A stretch of 64,000 nt of DNA from Curtobacterium sp. 9128 (GTDB taxonomy: Bacteria > Actinomycetota > Actinomycetes > Actinomycetales > Microbacteriaceae), in assembly GCF_007673775.1 (NCBI RefSeq), contig NZ_VEAF01000005.1:266878-330877 (forward strand). The letters are read 5' to 3'. Below the pieces are notes generated by a model, which saw only the letters and a program-made list of their open reading frames with translations, ran no database searches and was not told the origin of the DNA. The position numbers were made by a program, and so were the translations under genes. Of this stretch, positions 46,487 to 55,034 are shown one piece after another (within the stretch, counting starts at the first letter, position 1; each line of letters starts with the position of its first letter).

Positions 46487-47761
46487 ATGACGACGACCCC
46501 AGCACCCGGCCCCTTCGACATGCGGGCCGTGCTGCTCTCCGGGTTCCTGCCCGCGGCGCTCTTCGCGATCGGCGAAGGCGCGATCATCCCGATCATCCCG
46601 ATCGCGGCGAACTCACTCGGCGCGAGCCTCGCGATCGCCGGGTTCGTGGCGTCGCTCATCCTCGTCGGCGAGCTCATCGGCGACGTCCCGTCGGGGGTCG
46701 TCGTCGCGCGGATCGGCGAGCGGAACGCGATGATCGGCGCCGCGATGGTGTCCATCGCCGGACTGGTCGTCTGCACCGTCGCGCCGAACCCCCTCGTGCT
46801 CGCGGTCGGCGTGTTCCTCGTCGGGGTGTCCACCGCCGTGTTCGCCCTGGCCCGGCACGCCTACATGACCACGGCGATCCCGGTCGCGATCCGGGCCCGT
46901 GCCCTGTCGAGCCTCGGGGGCGTCTTCCGCTTCGGCTACTTCGTCGGGCCGTTCATCGCCGCCGGTGTCGTCCACCTGACCGGCACCACGCAGAGCGCGT
47001 TCTGGATCCACGTGGTCTGCTGTCTCCTGGCGGCGGTGACCCTGCTCGTCCTCCGTGACCCCGCGACGGGCACGCGCGGTCTCCGGAGGCCGAGCCGAGC
47101 CTCCCGTGCGGACGTGCCGGCCACGTTGGAAGGCGAGGAGTTCGTCGAACAGGAGGCGCACGGGCTCTTCCGCACCATCCGCGAGCACCACCGCGTGCTC
47201 CTGCGCCTCGGCAGTGGTGCCGGCCTGATCGGCGCCATGCGGGCGGGGCGGCAGGTGATCCTGCCGCTCTGGGCCGTGAGCGTGGGACTCGACGACGCGA
47301 CCGCCGCCCTGGTGATCGGCATCGCGGGGGCGGTCGACTTCGCGCTCTTCTACACGAGCGGCCAGATCATGGACCGGTGGGGACGACTTGCGAGCGCGCT
47401 GCCGTGCATGCTCGGCCTGAGCATCTGCTACTTCCTGCTCGCGTGGAGCGACCACCTGGACGCCAGGGTCGGCTGGTTCATCGCCGTCGCGATGGCCATG
47501 TCGCTCGCCAACGGCGTCGGTTCGGGGATCCTGATGACGCTCGGGGCCGACCTCGCACCACGCGACCATCCGGCGCCGTTCCTCGGCGCGTGGCGCTTCA
47601 CCGGCGACTTCGGGCAGGCCGCAGCGCCGCTCGTCATCTCCGGCATCACGGCGGTGGCGTCGATCGCCATCGCCAGCGGGGTGATGGGCGTGCTCGGGCT
47701 CGTCGGTGCGGGGGTCCTGCTGCGGTACGTGCCGCGGTACCTGCCGCGTCGGTTGCGCTGA
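46487..47761 (+). CDS. MFS transporter (drug-efflux like)
   Basis: A 424-residue twelve-helix major facilitator. The loop 2-3 signature is [15 protein letters not shown], and the N-terminal half includes [23 protein letters not shown], typical of MdtG/YfmO-type exporters. The central loop (about 190-215) carries the dispersed repeat GAGCCTCCCGTGCGG, read as PSRASRADV. The substrate is unknown. TAGCGT lies nine bases before ATG 46487, giving a near-leaderless mRNA. The gene is divergent from mnmA. Confidence 0.87.
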   Translation: MTTTPAPGPFDMRAVLLSGFLPAALFAIGEGAIIPIIPIAANSLGASLAIAGFVASLILVGELIGDVPSGVVVARIGERNAMIGAAMVSIAGLVVCTVAPNPLVLAVGVFLVGVSTAVFALARHAYMTTAIPVAIRARALSSLGGVFRFGYFVGPFIAAGVVHLTGTTQSAFWIHVVCCLLAAVTLLVLRDPATGTRGLRRPSRASRADVPATLEGEEFVEQEAHGLFRTIREHHRVLLRLGSGAGLIGAMRAGRQVILPLWAVSVGLDDATAALVIGIAGAVDFALFYTSGQIMDRWGRLASALPCMLGLSICYFLLAWSDHLDARVGWFIAVAMAMSLANGVGSGILMTLGADLAPRDHPAPFLGAWRFTGDFGQAAAPLVISGITAVASIAIASGVMGVLGLVGAGVLLRYVPRYLPRRLR

Positions 47762-48304
47762 CGGGCGGTGCCGGCGGTAGCGGGGCGGGCGGGGCGGAGC
47801 TTCGCACCGTGCGCCGTTGTGGGGAGGATTCTGGCGAGGGCTTCGCACCGTGCGCCGTTGCGGTGCGGGCGGTAGCGGGAACTTCGCACCGTGCGCGATT
47901 GGTTTGGCGGCGGCGGTGTTGTGCGCGGTTGACCGCCTGGTGCGCCGAAACAGCGCTGCACCATCCCACTGAACCCGCACCACCGAGCAAGCCCGCACCG
48001 TGCGCCGGCAAACCCACCGCCGCCGAATCCCGCACGGTGCGTCGGCGCCCTTCGCACCGTGCGGGGTTGACCGGCCGGCGGCGGCGTGGTGCGCGGTTGA
48101 CCGCCTGGTGCGCCGAAACAGCGCTGCACCATGCCACTGAACCCGTACCACCGAGCAACCCCGCACCGTGCGCCCGCGGGCCCACCACCGCCCTACCCCG
48201 CACCGTGCACCGCAGACCCACCACCGCCGAACCCCGCACCGTGCGCCCGCAGGCCCACCACCGCCGAACCGCACCCCCGGCGGCCGGGTACGCTGTCGGT
48301 GCTC
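47762..48304. repeat. 543-base gene-free gap with GCACCGTGC words (cluster 3)
   Basis: Nine exact copies of GCACCGTGC or GCACGGTGC start at 47804, 47845, 47886, 47995, 48032, 48054, 48163, 48200 and 48236. The commonest spacings are 36-41 bases. Flanks are shared too (TTCGCACCGTGCGCCG on the left, CCGCACCGTGCGCC on the right), with mirror orientation between the left and right halves. No gene is supported; long open frames here are a by-product of GC content. Confidence 0.7.
47921..48174. repeat. 86-bp direct repeat within cluster 3
   Basis: The segment at 47921-48006 is repeated at 48089-48174 with about four substitutions and no length change. Each copy begins GTGCGCGGTTGACCGCC and ends CCGCACCGTGCGCC, and contains AACAGCGCTGCACCAT. 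Both copies include a GCACCGTGC word at the same place. Confidence 0.85.
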
Positions 48305-48385
48305 GCGGGAGTGGTGGAATCGGTAGACACGCAGGATTTAGGTTCCTGTGCCCCAGGCGTGAGGGTTCGAGTCCCTCCTTCCGCA
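48305..48385 (+). tRNA. tRNA-Leu (anticodon UAG)
   Basis: The acceptor arms GCGGGAG (48305-48311) and CTTCCGC (48378-48384) pair with one G-U, with discriminator A at 48385. The anticodon stem CAGGA/TCCTG (48332-48348) holds loop TTTAGGT with TAG at 48339-48341. The T arm is GAGGG-TTCGAGT-CCCTC. A 12-base long variable arm (48349-48360) marks a class II tRNA. CCA is not encoded. Confidence 0.96.
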
Positions 48386-48514
48386 CGGCTCGCTGCGTGC
48401 CCCCGCAGATCCCGGAGAGATCCCCCGCCGGAGGGACGGCCTGGCCATGCCCGCACGGTACCCTCATGGTGCGGGTGACCCTCCCGTCCCCGCACTCGCA
48501 CGTCCGGAAGAAGC

Positions 48515-49201
48515 ATGCACTCCGTCGCACTCGCCCTGATCCCATGGCTGGATCCGCAGTACATCCTCGACCACTTCGGGGCCGTCGCCGTGCTCGTGGT
48601 GTGCGCCATCATCTTCGCCGAGACCGGCCTGCTGATCGGGTTCATCTTCCCGGGTGACAGCCTGCTCGTGATCACGGGGCTGTTCGCCTTCGACCGCGGG
48701 GGCGCGATCGGCGGCATCCCGGTCTGGGTCGCCGCGCTCATGATCGGCGCCGCGGCGTTCCTCGGCGGAGAGCTCGGGTACTACATCGGCAAGAAGGCCG
48801 GACCGCCGATCTTCGAGCGCAAGGAGAGCGGGCTGTTCTCGAAGGAGAACGTCGACCGCACCAACGCGTTCTTCCACCGCTTCGGCCCGCTCGCCGTGAT
48901 CCTGGCGCGCTTCGTCCCGGTCGTGCGCACGTTCCTGCCGATCGCGGCGGGTGTCGGCCGCATGAACTACAAGAAGTACTCGCTGTACAACGCCATCGGC
49001 GCAGTGATCTGGGGCGTCGGTGTGACGTTCCTCGGGTTCTTCCTCGGCTACATCCCGTTCGTCGCCGACCTCGTGCGCAACTACATCGACGTCATCCTGC
49101 TCCTCGCGGTCCTCGTCACGGTCATCCCGATGGTCCTGACCTACCTGCGGAACGCCCGCAAGGCGAAGAAGCAGGAGCAGGAGCACCCCGCGACCGACTG
49201 A
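48515..49201 (+). CDS. DedA-family membrane protein
   Basis: A 228-residue DedA/VTT-domain protein; the family acts in lipid (undecaprenyl phosphate or phospholipid) translocation across the inner membrane. Conserved parts are FAETGLLIGFIFPGDSLLV (about 34-52), GELGYYIGKKAGPPIF, and the amphipathic R-motif FHRFGPLAVILARFVPVVRTFLP with its two Arg. Hydrophobic segments follow and a Lys/Glu-rich tail closes the protein. It stands alone after tRNA-Leu, with a hairpin behind it. Confidence 0.93.
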   Translation: MHSVALALIPWLDPQYILDHFGAVAVLVVCAIIFAETGLLIGFIFPGDSLLVITGLFAFDRGGAIGGIPVWVAALMIGAAAFLGGELGYYIGKKAGPPIFERKESGLFSKENVDRTNAFFHRFGPLAVILARFVPVVRTFLPIAAGVGRMNYKKYSLYNAIGAVIWGVGVTFLGFFLGYIPFVADLVRNYIDVILLLAVLVTVIPMVLTYLRNARKAKKQEQEHPATD

Positions 49202-49223
49202 GCGGCGCCACCGCACTCAGCAC

Positions 49224-49329
49224 CACGGAACGGACACAGCACCACGAGCGATCACGGTGTCGTGTCCGTTCCGCGGTTCGGGAGGGTCCGTTCCGCGGTT
49301 CCGGAGGGTCCGTTCCGCGGTTCCGGACC
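49224..49329. terminator. bidirectional terminator hairpin plus 22-bp tandem repeat
   Basis: CGGAACGGACAC (49226-49237) pairs with GTGTCCGTTCCG (49262-49273) across 24 bases. The right arm is then repeated: GTCCGTTCCGCGGTT starts at 49264, 49286 and 49308 (period 22). It lies between the convergent dedA-like and rdgB genes and is related to the hairpin at 35179. Confidence 0.7.
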
Positions 49330-49343
49330 CCGAAGCCCCACCA

Positions 49344-49982
49344 CTACCGCGCGGCGAACCACTCCCGCACGACGGGCGCGATCCCGCGGAACGCCTTCGA
49401 CCGGTGGCTGAGCGCGTTCTTCTCGGCACGCGTCAGTTCGGCGGAGGAGCGGTCCGCATCGTCCGGCTGGAACACCGGGTCGTAGCCGTGCCCACCGGTG
49501 CCTCGACGCGACGTCAGCACCTCGCCGTTCCACACCGCCTCGACCACGTGCTCCGTGCCGTCGGGCGTCACGAACGCCGCGGCGCAGACGAACGCCGCGC
49601 TCCGCTCGACCACGCCCTCGAGGTTCCGCAGCAGCAGGTCGATGTTGTCCGCGTCGACCCGGGTGCCGGCGTAGCGCGCGGAGTGGATCCCGGGGGCACC
49701 GCCGAGGGCGTCCACCGCGATGCCGGAGTCGTCTGCGAGCGCGGGCAACCCCGTGTGCGCGACGGCGGCACGGGCCTTGATGAGCGCGTTCGCCGCGTAG
49801 GTGTCGCCGTCCTCGACCGGTTCGGGTCCGTCGTACCCGACGAGCTCGACGCCGCCGAGGGCCTCGCCGAGGATCTCACGGAGCTCGACGACCTTGCCCT
49901 GGTTGTGCGTCGCCAGGACGACGGTGCGCTCCGGTTCCGAGACCACCTGACCAGGACCGGCCGCCTCGGTGCGCTTCGTCAC
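49344..49982 (-). CDS. rdgB: RdgB/HAM1 non-canonical purine NTP pyrophosphatase
   Basis: A 212-residue ITPase that removes dITP/XTP from the nucleotide pool. The substrate-binding motif is [16 protein letters not shown] (about 24-38), the catalytic Asp lies in [25 protein letters not shown] (split by family convention at ADDSG), and GYDPVF and ALSHRSKAF complete the family set. GTG 49982 overlaps the rph stop as GTGA. The order murI-rph-rdgB is common in actinobacteria. Confidence 0.95.
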   Translation of the reverse strand: MTKRTEAAGPGQVVSEPERTVVLATHNQGKVVELREILGEALGGVELVGYDGPEPVEDGDTYAANALIKARAAVAHTGLPALADDSGIAVDALGGAPGIHSARYAGTRVDADNIDLLLRNLEGVVERSAAFVCAAAFVTPDGTEHVVEAVWNGEVLTSRRGTGGHGYDPVFQPDDADRSSAELTRAEKNALSHRSKAFRGIAPVVREWFAAR

Positions 49983-50710
49983 GCAAGCCCCAGCGCGGAC
50001 CGCTGGATCGCCGCGAGCGAGGCGTTCCCCGCCAGGCCGAGGTCGAGCAGCACGTCCAGCTCGTCGCGGTCGAACGGCGCGTGCTCGGCGGTGCCCTGCA
50101 CCTCGATGAACTTGCCCGAGCCGGTCGTGACGATGTTCATGTCGGTGTCCGCGTTCGAGTCCTCGGTGTAGGCCAGGTCGAGCATCGGCTCGCCGCCGAC
50201 GATGCCGACCGAGATCGCCTGCACGCTGTCGGTGAGCGGCGTCGCCTTCTTGGCGATGAAGCCCTTGTCGCGGCCCCACTCGATCGCGTCCGCCATCGCG
50301 ACGTACGCGCCGGTGATCGACGCGGTGCGCGTGCCGCCGTCGGCCTGGAGCACGTCGCAGTCGAGCACGAGGGTGTTCTCCCCGAGGCCCTTCATGTCCA
50401 CGACCGCGCGCAGCGACCGGCCGATGAGCCGGGAGATCTCGTGGGTCCGGCCGCCGACCTTGCCCTTGATCGACTCGCGCTGCATGCGCTCGTTGGTGGA
50501 CCGCGGCAGCATCGAGTACTCGGCGGTGACCCAGCCGGACCCCTTGCCGGCCATCCAGCGGGGCACGCCGTTGGTGAAGGACGCGGTGCAGAGCACCTTC
50601 GTGTTGCCGAACGAGATGAGCGCGCTGCCCTCGGCCTGGCTGCTCCAGCCCCGTTCGATGGTGACGGGTCGGTGGTCGGTCGCGGCGCGGCCGTCGATGC
50701 GGGTGGTCAT
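49979..50710 (-). CDS. rph: ribonuclease PH
   Basis: A 243-residue phosphorolytic 3'-5' exoribonuclease that trims tRNA 3' ends. The family pattern is complete: [16 protein letters not shown] near the N-terminus, [30 protein letters not shown] and [19 protein letters not shown]. Length is normal. It is translationally coupled to rdgB downstream, and 72 bases separate it from murI upstream. Confidence 0.96.
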   Translation of the reverse strand: MTTRIDGRAATDHRPVTIERGWSSQAEGSALISFGNTKVLCTASFTNGVPRWMAGKGSGWVTAEYSMLPRSTNERMQRESIKGKVGGRTHEISRLIGRSLRAVVDMKGLGENTLVLDCDVLQADGGTRTASITGAYVAMADAIEWGRDKGFIAKKATPLTDSVQAISVGIVGGEPMLDLAYTEDSNADTDMNIVTTGSGKFIEVQGTAEHAPFDRDELDVLLDLGLAGNASLAAIQRSALGLA

Positions 50711-50782
50711 GGTGTCCTCTCGGTCCGGCCTGGAGGCTCGGTGCGGGTCGGCGGGGATGGTCAGGTGGTCGGGTGGTCCGGT

Positions 50783-51622
50783 TCAGGACGCGCTGCGGGG
50801 CAACGGGATGGCGCCCGTCTGCAGGTGGCCGACGCTCGAGACCTCGGGTCCGAGGAAGCGGCGCGCCAGGCGGATGAAGCCGTTCCGGTCCTCGCCGGTG
50901 GCCTCGAACGCGTAGGTCGGCGGCGCGGTGCTCGTGCGTTCGAGCCCGTGCTCGACGAGCCGCCGGTAGACGTCGTTCGCGGTCTCCTCTGCGCTCGACA
51001 CCAGCGTCACGTCCGGTCCCATCACGTACTGGATCGCGGCCGACATCAGCGGGTAGTGCGTGCAGCCGAGCACGAGCGTGTCGACGTCGGCGTCGCGGAT
51101 CGGCCCGAGGTACCCGGCCGCGACCTCGCGGAGCTCCGGCGACGAGGTGTCCCCGGCCTCGACGAACTCGACGAACCGCGGGCAGGCGGCGAGGGTCAGC
51201 GTGACGTCCGAGGCGACCGCGAATGCGTCCTCGTAGGAGCGCGAGGCGATGGTCCCGACGGTGCCGATCACACCGATGCGTCCGGTCCTGGTCTGCTTCA
51301 CCGCGGCTCGTGCGGCCGGTTGGATGACTTCGACGACGGGGATGCCGTACGCCTGCTCGTAGCGCTCGCGGGCGTCCCGGAGCACCGCCGAGGACGCCGT
51401 GTTGCACGCGATCACCAGCGCCTTCACGCCCTGGTCGACGAGGTCGTCCATCACCTCGAGCGCGTACCGCCGGACGTCGGCGATGGGCTTCGGACCGTAC
51501 GGCGAGTGCACGGTGTCACCGACGTAGCGGATGCTCTCCCGCGGCAGCTGGTCGATGATCGCGCGAGCGACCGTCAGTCCGCCGACGCCGCTGTCGAAGA
51601 CTCCGATCGGTGCATCCGTCAC
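50783..51622 (-). CDS. murI: glutamate racemase
   Basis: A 279-residue enzyme supplying D-glutamate for peptidoglycan. The two catalytic Cys are in [12 protein letters not shown] (~74) and [10 protein letters not shown] (~185), and the N-terminus [17 protein letters not shown] is diagnostic. The start is GTG 51622: TACGCT lies six bases upstream (leaderless), and the longer open frame (to 51682) has no family resemblance. It heads murI-rph-rdgB and is divergent from pncB. Confidence 0.95.
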   Translation of the reverse strand: MTDAPIGVFDSGVGGLTVARAIIDQLPRESIRYVGDTVHSPYGPKPIADVRRYALEVMDDLVDQGVKALVIACNTASSAVLRDARERYEQAYGIPVVEVIQPAARAAVKQTRTGRIGVIGTVGTIASRSYEDAFAVASDVTLTLAACPRFVEFVEAGDTSSPELREVAAGYLGPIRDADVDTLVLGCTHYPLMSAAIQYVMGPDVTLVSSAEETANDVYRRLVEHGLERTSTAPPTYAFEATGEDRNGFIRLARRFLGPEVSSVGHLQTGAIPLPRSAS

Positions 51623-51628
51623 GCCACC

Positions 51629-51753
51629 AGCGTACCGAGGCGAGCCGACGTCCCGACGCAATCCGAGCCTCCCCACCGGCACGGCCGGCCCGCCGCTGGC
51701 GCGTCACGCCGGAACCGGCGGCGTGGGCCCACAGACGACAGGGTGACTAGTGT
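51629..51753. promoter_or_regulatory. divergent promoters of murI and pncB
   Basis: For murI, AGCGTA (51629-51634; TACGCT on the reverse strand) is six bases from the GTG. For pncB, TAGTGT (51748-51753) is seven bases from GTG 51761. The 95 bases between hold no other clear signal apart from a GC-rich run. Confidence 0.5.
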
Positions 51754-51760
51754 CGAGGAG

Positions 51761-53047
51761 GTGACCAGCGCGCTCCTGACCGACCAGTACGAACTCACCA
51801 TGGTCGACGCGGCCCTGAAGGACGGCACCGCCGACCGTCGCTGCGTCTTCGAGGTCTTCACCCGACGGCTGCCGGACGGACGCCGATACGGCGTCGCGGC
51901 CGGACTCGGCCGGTTCCTGACCGCCCTGACCGAGTTCCGCTTCGGCGAGGCCGAGATCGGGTTCCTGCGCGACCGGGGCGTCATCGACGGCGACACCGCG
52001 TCCTGGCTCGCCGACTACCGGTTCACCGGTGACGTCCGGGCGTACCGCGAGGGCGAGGTCTTCTTCCCGAACTCCCCCGTCCTCCAGATCGAGGGCACGT
52101 TCGCCGAGGCGGTCGTCCTCGAGACCCTCGCCCTGTCGACGTTCAACGCCGACTCGGCGATCGCGTCCGCGGCGGCGCGCATGGTGTCCGCGGCGGACCA
52201 GCGCCCGCTGGCCGAGATGGGCTCACGGCGCACCGGCGAGTGGAACGCGGTCGCCGCCGCCCGTGCGGCGTACATCGCCGGGTTCGGTGCCACGAGCAAC
52301 CTCGAGGCCGGACGGACCTGGGGCATCCCCACCATGGGCACGGCGGCGCACGCGTTCACGTTGCTGCACGACTCGGAGGAAGCGGCCTTCCGCTCCCAGC
52401 TCGACGCGCTCGGCGACGGGACCACGCTGCTCGTCGACACCTACGACATCGAAGCCGCCGTCGACACCGCGGTGCGCCTGACGAACGGCCGACTCGGCGC
52501 GGTCCGCATCGACAGCGGCGACCTGCCGTCCGTCGTCGCGAGCGTCCGCGCGCAGCTCGACCGTCTCGGGGCTACGAACACGAAGATCACCGTGACGAAC
52601 GACCTCGACGAGTACACGATCGCCGCGCTCCGAGCCGCACCGGTCGACTCCTACGGCGTGGGGACCTCTGTCGTGTCCGGCTCGGGGCACCCGGCGGCGA
52701 GCATGGTGTTCAAGCTCGTCGCGCACCGGACCGACGGCGACGAGTGGGTCCCCGTCGCGAAGAAGTCCGCGGACAAGGTCTCGGTCGGTGGCCGGAAGGA
52801 AGCCGGTCGTCGACTCCGGAACGGCATCGCGACGGCCGAGGTCGTGCACACCCAGGGATCCGTGGGCGGCGACGAGCGATCGCTCCTGGTGCCCGTCGTC
52901 ACGCACGGCGAGGTTGACCCGGCGTTCCTCGGGGCGCGCGGGGTCGAGGCCGCACGGGCGCACCACCGAGGCGCGAAGGCCGAGCTGCCGGTGGACGCGG
53001 AGCGCATCGGGCGCGGGGATCCGGCGATCCCCACGCTCATCGTCTGA
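51761..53047 (+). CDS. pncB: nicotinate phosphoribosyltransferase
   Basis: A 428-residue enzyme of NAD salvage, making nicotinate mononucleotide from nicotinate and PRPP. It begins TSALLTDQYELTMVDAALK, the family start. It has the conserved EMGSRRTGEWNA (active-site His replaced as usual by the SRR region), FGATSNLEAGRTWGIPTMGTAAH (AHxF substrate loop), VRIDSGDLPSV and VGTSVVSGSGHPA, the phosphate-binding part. GTG 51761 is preceded by both GAGGAG and a -10 box at seven bases. Confidence 0.95.
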   Translation: MTSALLTDQYELTMVDAALKDGTADRRCVFEVFTRRLPDGRRYGVAAGLGRFLTALTEFRFGEAEIGFLRDRGVIDGDTASWLADYRFTGDVRAYREGEVFFPNSPVLQIEGTFAEAVVLETLALSTFNADSAIASAAARMVSAADQRPLAEMGSRRTGEWNAVAAARAAYIAGFGATSNLEAGRTWGIPTMGTAAHAFTLLHDSEEAAFRSQLDALGDGTTLLVDTYDIEAAVDTAVRLTNGRLGAVRIDSGDLPSVVASVRAQLDRLGATNTKITVTNDLDEYTIAALRAAPVDSYGVGTSVVSGSGHPAASMVFKLVAHRTDGDEWVPVAKKSADKVSVGGRKEAGRRLRNGIATAEVVHTQGSVGGDERSLLVPVVTHGEVDPAFLGARGVEAARAHHRGAKAELPVDAERIGRGDPAIPTLIV

Positions 53048-53053
53048 GGGCTG

Positions 53054-53317
53054 CTACTCGGCCTTCATCTTCTCGTAGATGGCCTTGCAGTCCGGGCAGA
53101 CCGGGAACTTCTCCGGGTCGCGGCCGGGGATCCACTTCTTGCCGCACAGGGCCTTCACCGGCTTGCCGCTCAGGGCGGACTGCAGGATCTTGTCCTTCTT
53201 GACGTAGTGCGAGAACCGCTCGTGGTCGCCCGGCTCGATCGCCTCTTCTTCGAGGAGCTTCTCGAGCTCGCGGTCCATCACGTCGAGTCCGCCGCCGCCC
53301 GGTTCCGTCATGCTCAT
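53054..53317 (-). CDS. DUF3039 family small zinc-ribbon-like protein
   Basis: An 87-residue protein of an actinobacterial family with unknown function. The N-terminal half is acidic and helical (MDRELEKLLEEEAIE); the C-terminal half has three Cys in a ribbon-like arrangement, KALCGKKWIPGRDPEKFPVC and PDCKAIYEK, which probably bind zinc. ATG 53317 follows TACCCT at six bases (leaderless); ATG 53311 is an alternative. It is convergent with pncB, with six bases between the stops. Confidence 0.88.
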   Translation of the reverse strand: MSMTEPGGGGLDVMDRELEKLLEEEAIEPGDHERFSHYVKKDKILQSALSGKPVKALCGKKWIPGRDPEKFPVCPDCKAIYEKMKAE

Positions 53318-53459
53318 GGGTCAAGGGTACGTCGTCGTGGCGGGGTCGTGCACGGGGCGCGTACACGGGGTCCGTCAGGGGTTGAGCGCTGCGCTGCGGC
53401 GCTGCGGCGCAGCGGCGTTGCTGCGTTGCTGCGTTCCCGAGCCGCGCCGCGTCGCGCCG

Positions 53460-55034
53460 CTAGTTGCGCTGCGCCGCCGCGAGCAGGTCCGGCCCGTGTC
53501 GGTCGAAGAGCCGACCTCCCACGAGCACCCCGAGCCCGAGGACGACGACGCCCACCGCCGCCCCGACCACCAGCGTCAGCACGGACCACGGGTGGGGTCC
53601 GTCCGTCAGCGCGAGCACGGCGAGCCATGCAGCCGGGATCGAGAACACCACGATGCCGATGATCGTCGTGGACTGCGACACCGTGGAGACGACCCCGGCG
53701 GCCTGCGGCTGCTGGAACGTCCCGTCACCGGGCCGCACCGTCGGGTACGGGAGCAGGACCGACACGACACTCGAGATGCCGAGCCCCGCGAAGAGCGCAC
53801 TCACGCACACCCCGACCAGGACCGGGAACACCGACCAGTCGCCGAACAGCCACGCCGACAGCGCGGCTCCGGCAACGATCGCGGGAGTCCCGACCGCGAT
53901 GACCGGGGTCAGACGCCCGAGGCGGTCACTCCACCCGGGCGCCCCCGACGCGACGTGCAACCACACCGCCGTGTTGTCGTACGAGACGTCGTTGTGCGGG
54001 AGGAACCCGGCGATGACGGCCATCAGCGGCAGCGGGACGAGTGCCGTCCAGTGCCACGGCACGCCAGCCACGCCGAGCGGGACGACGACGATCGGGACGA
54101 ACACCAGGATCAGGTACGAGGTCCGGTACCGCGGGTCCCGACCCCAGTAGGTCAGCGCGCGAGCCGCGACGGCCCCGAGCGGCGTTGCGCCGAGGCGGTC
54201 GAACCACCCGAGCGTGCGGTAGCGGCGAACGGAGGTGCGGTCGTCCACGGTGACGAGCATGCGGCCGACCAGACCCCACCACGCCAGCGACAGGAGGCCG
54301 AGCACCACGAGGGCCTCGAGCAGCTTCAGCAGCCCGGCCCCGACGTGCCCGGCCGCGACGTCGGCCGGTACCGCCCACGCGGCACCCCACGGGGTCCACC
54401 CGGCGACGTCGGCGATGCGCTGCAGTTCGGCGCTCTCCGGGTCGAGCCAGGACGCGCCCGCGAGCAGGGACACGGTCGGGACGAGGAGCACCGCGACCAC
54501 CAGGGTGACGACCCATCCGGCGTCCCGCGTCGGACGGTGCGACCCGAACACCCAGGCGCCGACCGTGCTCCCGACGCGCACGAGCAGCCCGCACGTGGCG
54601 ATGACGACGAGCGCCGTGACGACCCCGAGGACTCCGGAGCCTGCGCCGCGCATCCATGCGACGGACTGGGACACGGCGACGACCGCCACGGCGACGACCG
54701 GGACGCCCACGAGCCCGGCGACGCCGAGCCCGACGGCGAGGTCCTTCCGGGACACACCGAACACCGCGAAGCGCCGCGGGTCGAACTGGTCCGCACCGCC
54801 GAGGGCGAGCGGGATGATCGTGAACCCGACCGTGACGAGCGTCCCGACCGGCACGATGACGGCCCGGGCGGTGTCGACGTCGGCGGACCGCAGCGCGGCG
54901 AACGCGATCGCGACGAGCACCGCGGCGACGAGACCGGCGAGGCTCCCGACGACGACGAGCACGGATCGTCGCGCTCCCCCGCGGACCTCCCCCGCGAGCA
55001 GGTCGGCCCTCAGCCGGAGAAGCTGTGCAACCAT
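53460..55034 (-). CDS. polytopic membrane protein, ABC-export partner
   Basis: A 524-residue protein with about twelve hydrophobic segments spread over its whole length, starting LVVVGSLAGLVAAVLVAIAF (about 26-45). It shows no named domain that I recognise beyond a general ABC-2 permease look (FDPRRFAVFGVSRKDL, LPHNDVSYDNTAVWLHVASG). Its start lies 25 bases inside the ABC ATPase gene, so it is probably the membrane half of that transporter. Similar two-gene sets in actinobacteria are annotated as transporters of unknown substrate. Confidence 0.8.
   Translation of the reverse strand: MVAQLLRLRADLLAGEVRGGARRSVLVVVGSLAGLVAAVLVAIAFAALRSADVDTARAVIVPVGTLVTVGFTIIPLALGGADQFDPRRFAVFGVSRKDLAVGLGVAGLVGVPVVAVAVVAVSQSVAWMRGAGSGVLGVVTALVVIATCGLLVRVGSTVGAWVFGSHRPTRDAGWVVTLVVAVLLVPTVSLLAGASWLDPESAELQRIADVAGWTPWGAAWAVPADVAAGHVGAGLLKLLEALVVLGLLSLAWWGLVGRMLVTVDDRTSVRRYRTLGWFDRLGATPLGAVAARALTYWGRDPRYRTSYLILVFVPIVVVPLGVAGVPWHWTALVPLPLMAVIAGFLPHNDVSYDNTAVWLHVASGAPGWSDRLGRLTPVIAVGTPAIVAGAALSAWLFGDWSVFPVLVGVCVSALFAGLGISSVVSVLLPYPTVRPGDGTFQQPQAAGVVSTVSQSTTIIGIVVFSIPAAWLAVLALTDGPHPWSVLTLVVGAAVGVVVLGLGVLVGGRLFDRHGPDLLAAAQRN

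Noticed and set aside
47377..48657. Long frames through the third GCACCGTGC cluster and the tRNA
   Set aside because: They cross a tRNA gene and simply translate the repeats (for example repeated APCAR/TVRR-like strings).
53378..53460. GCTGCGGCG/GTTGCTGCG run as a functional repeat
   Set aside because: It is a short slipped GC-rich run just past a stop codon with no fixed unit or pairing.
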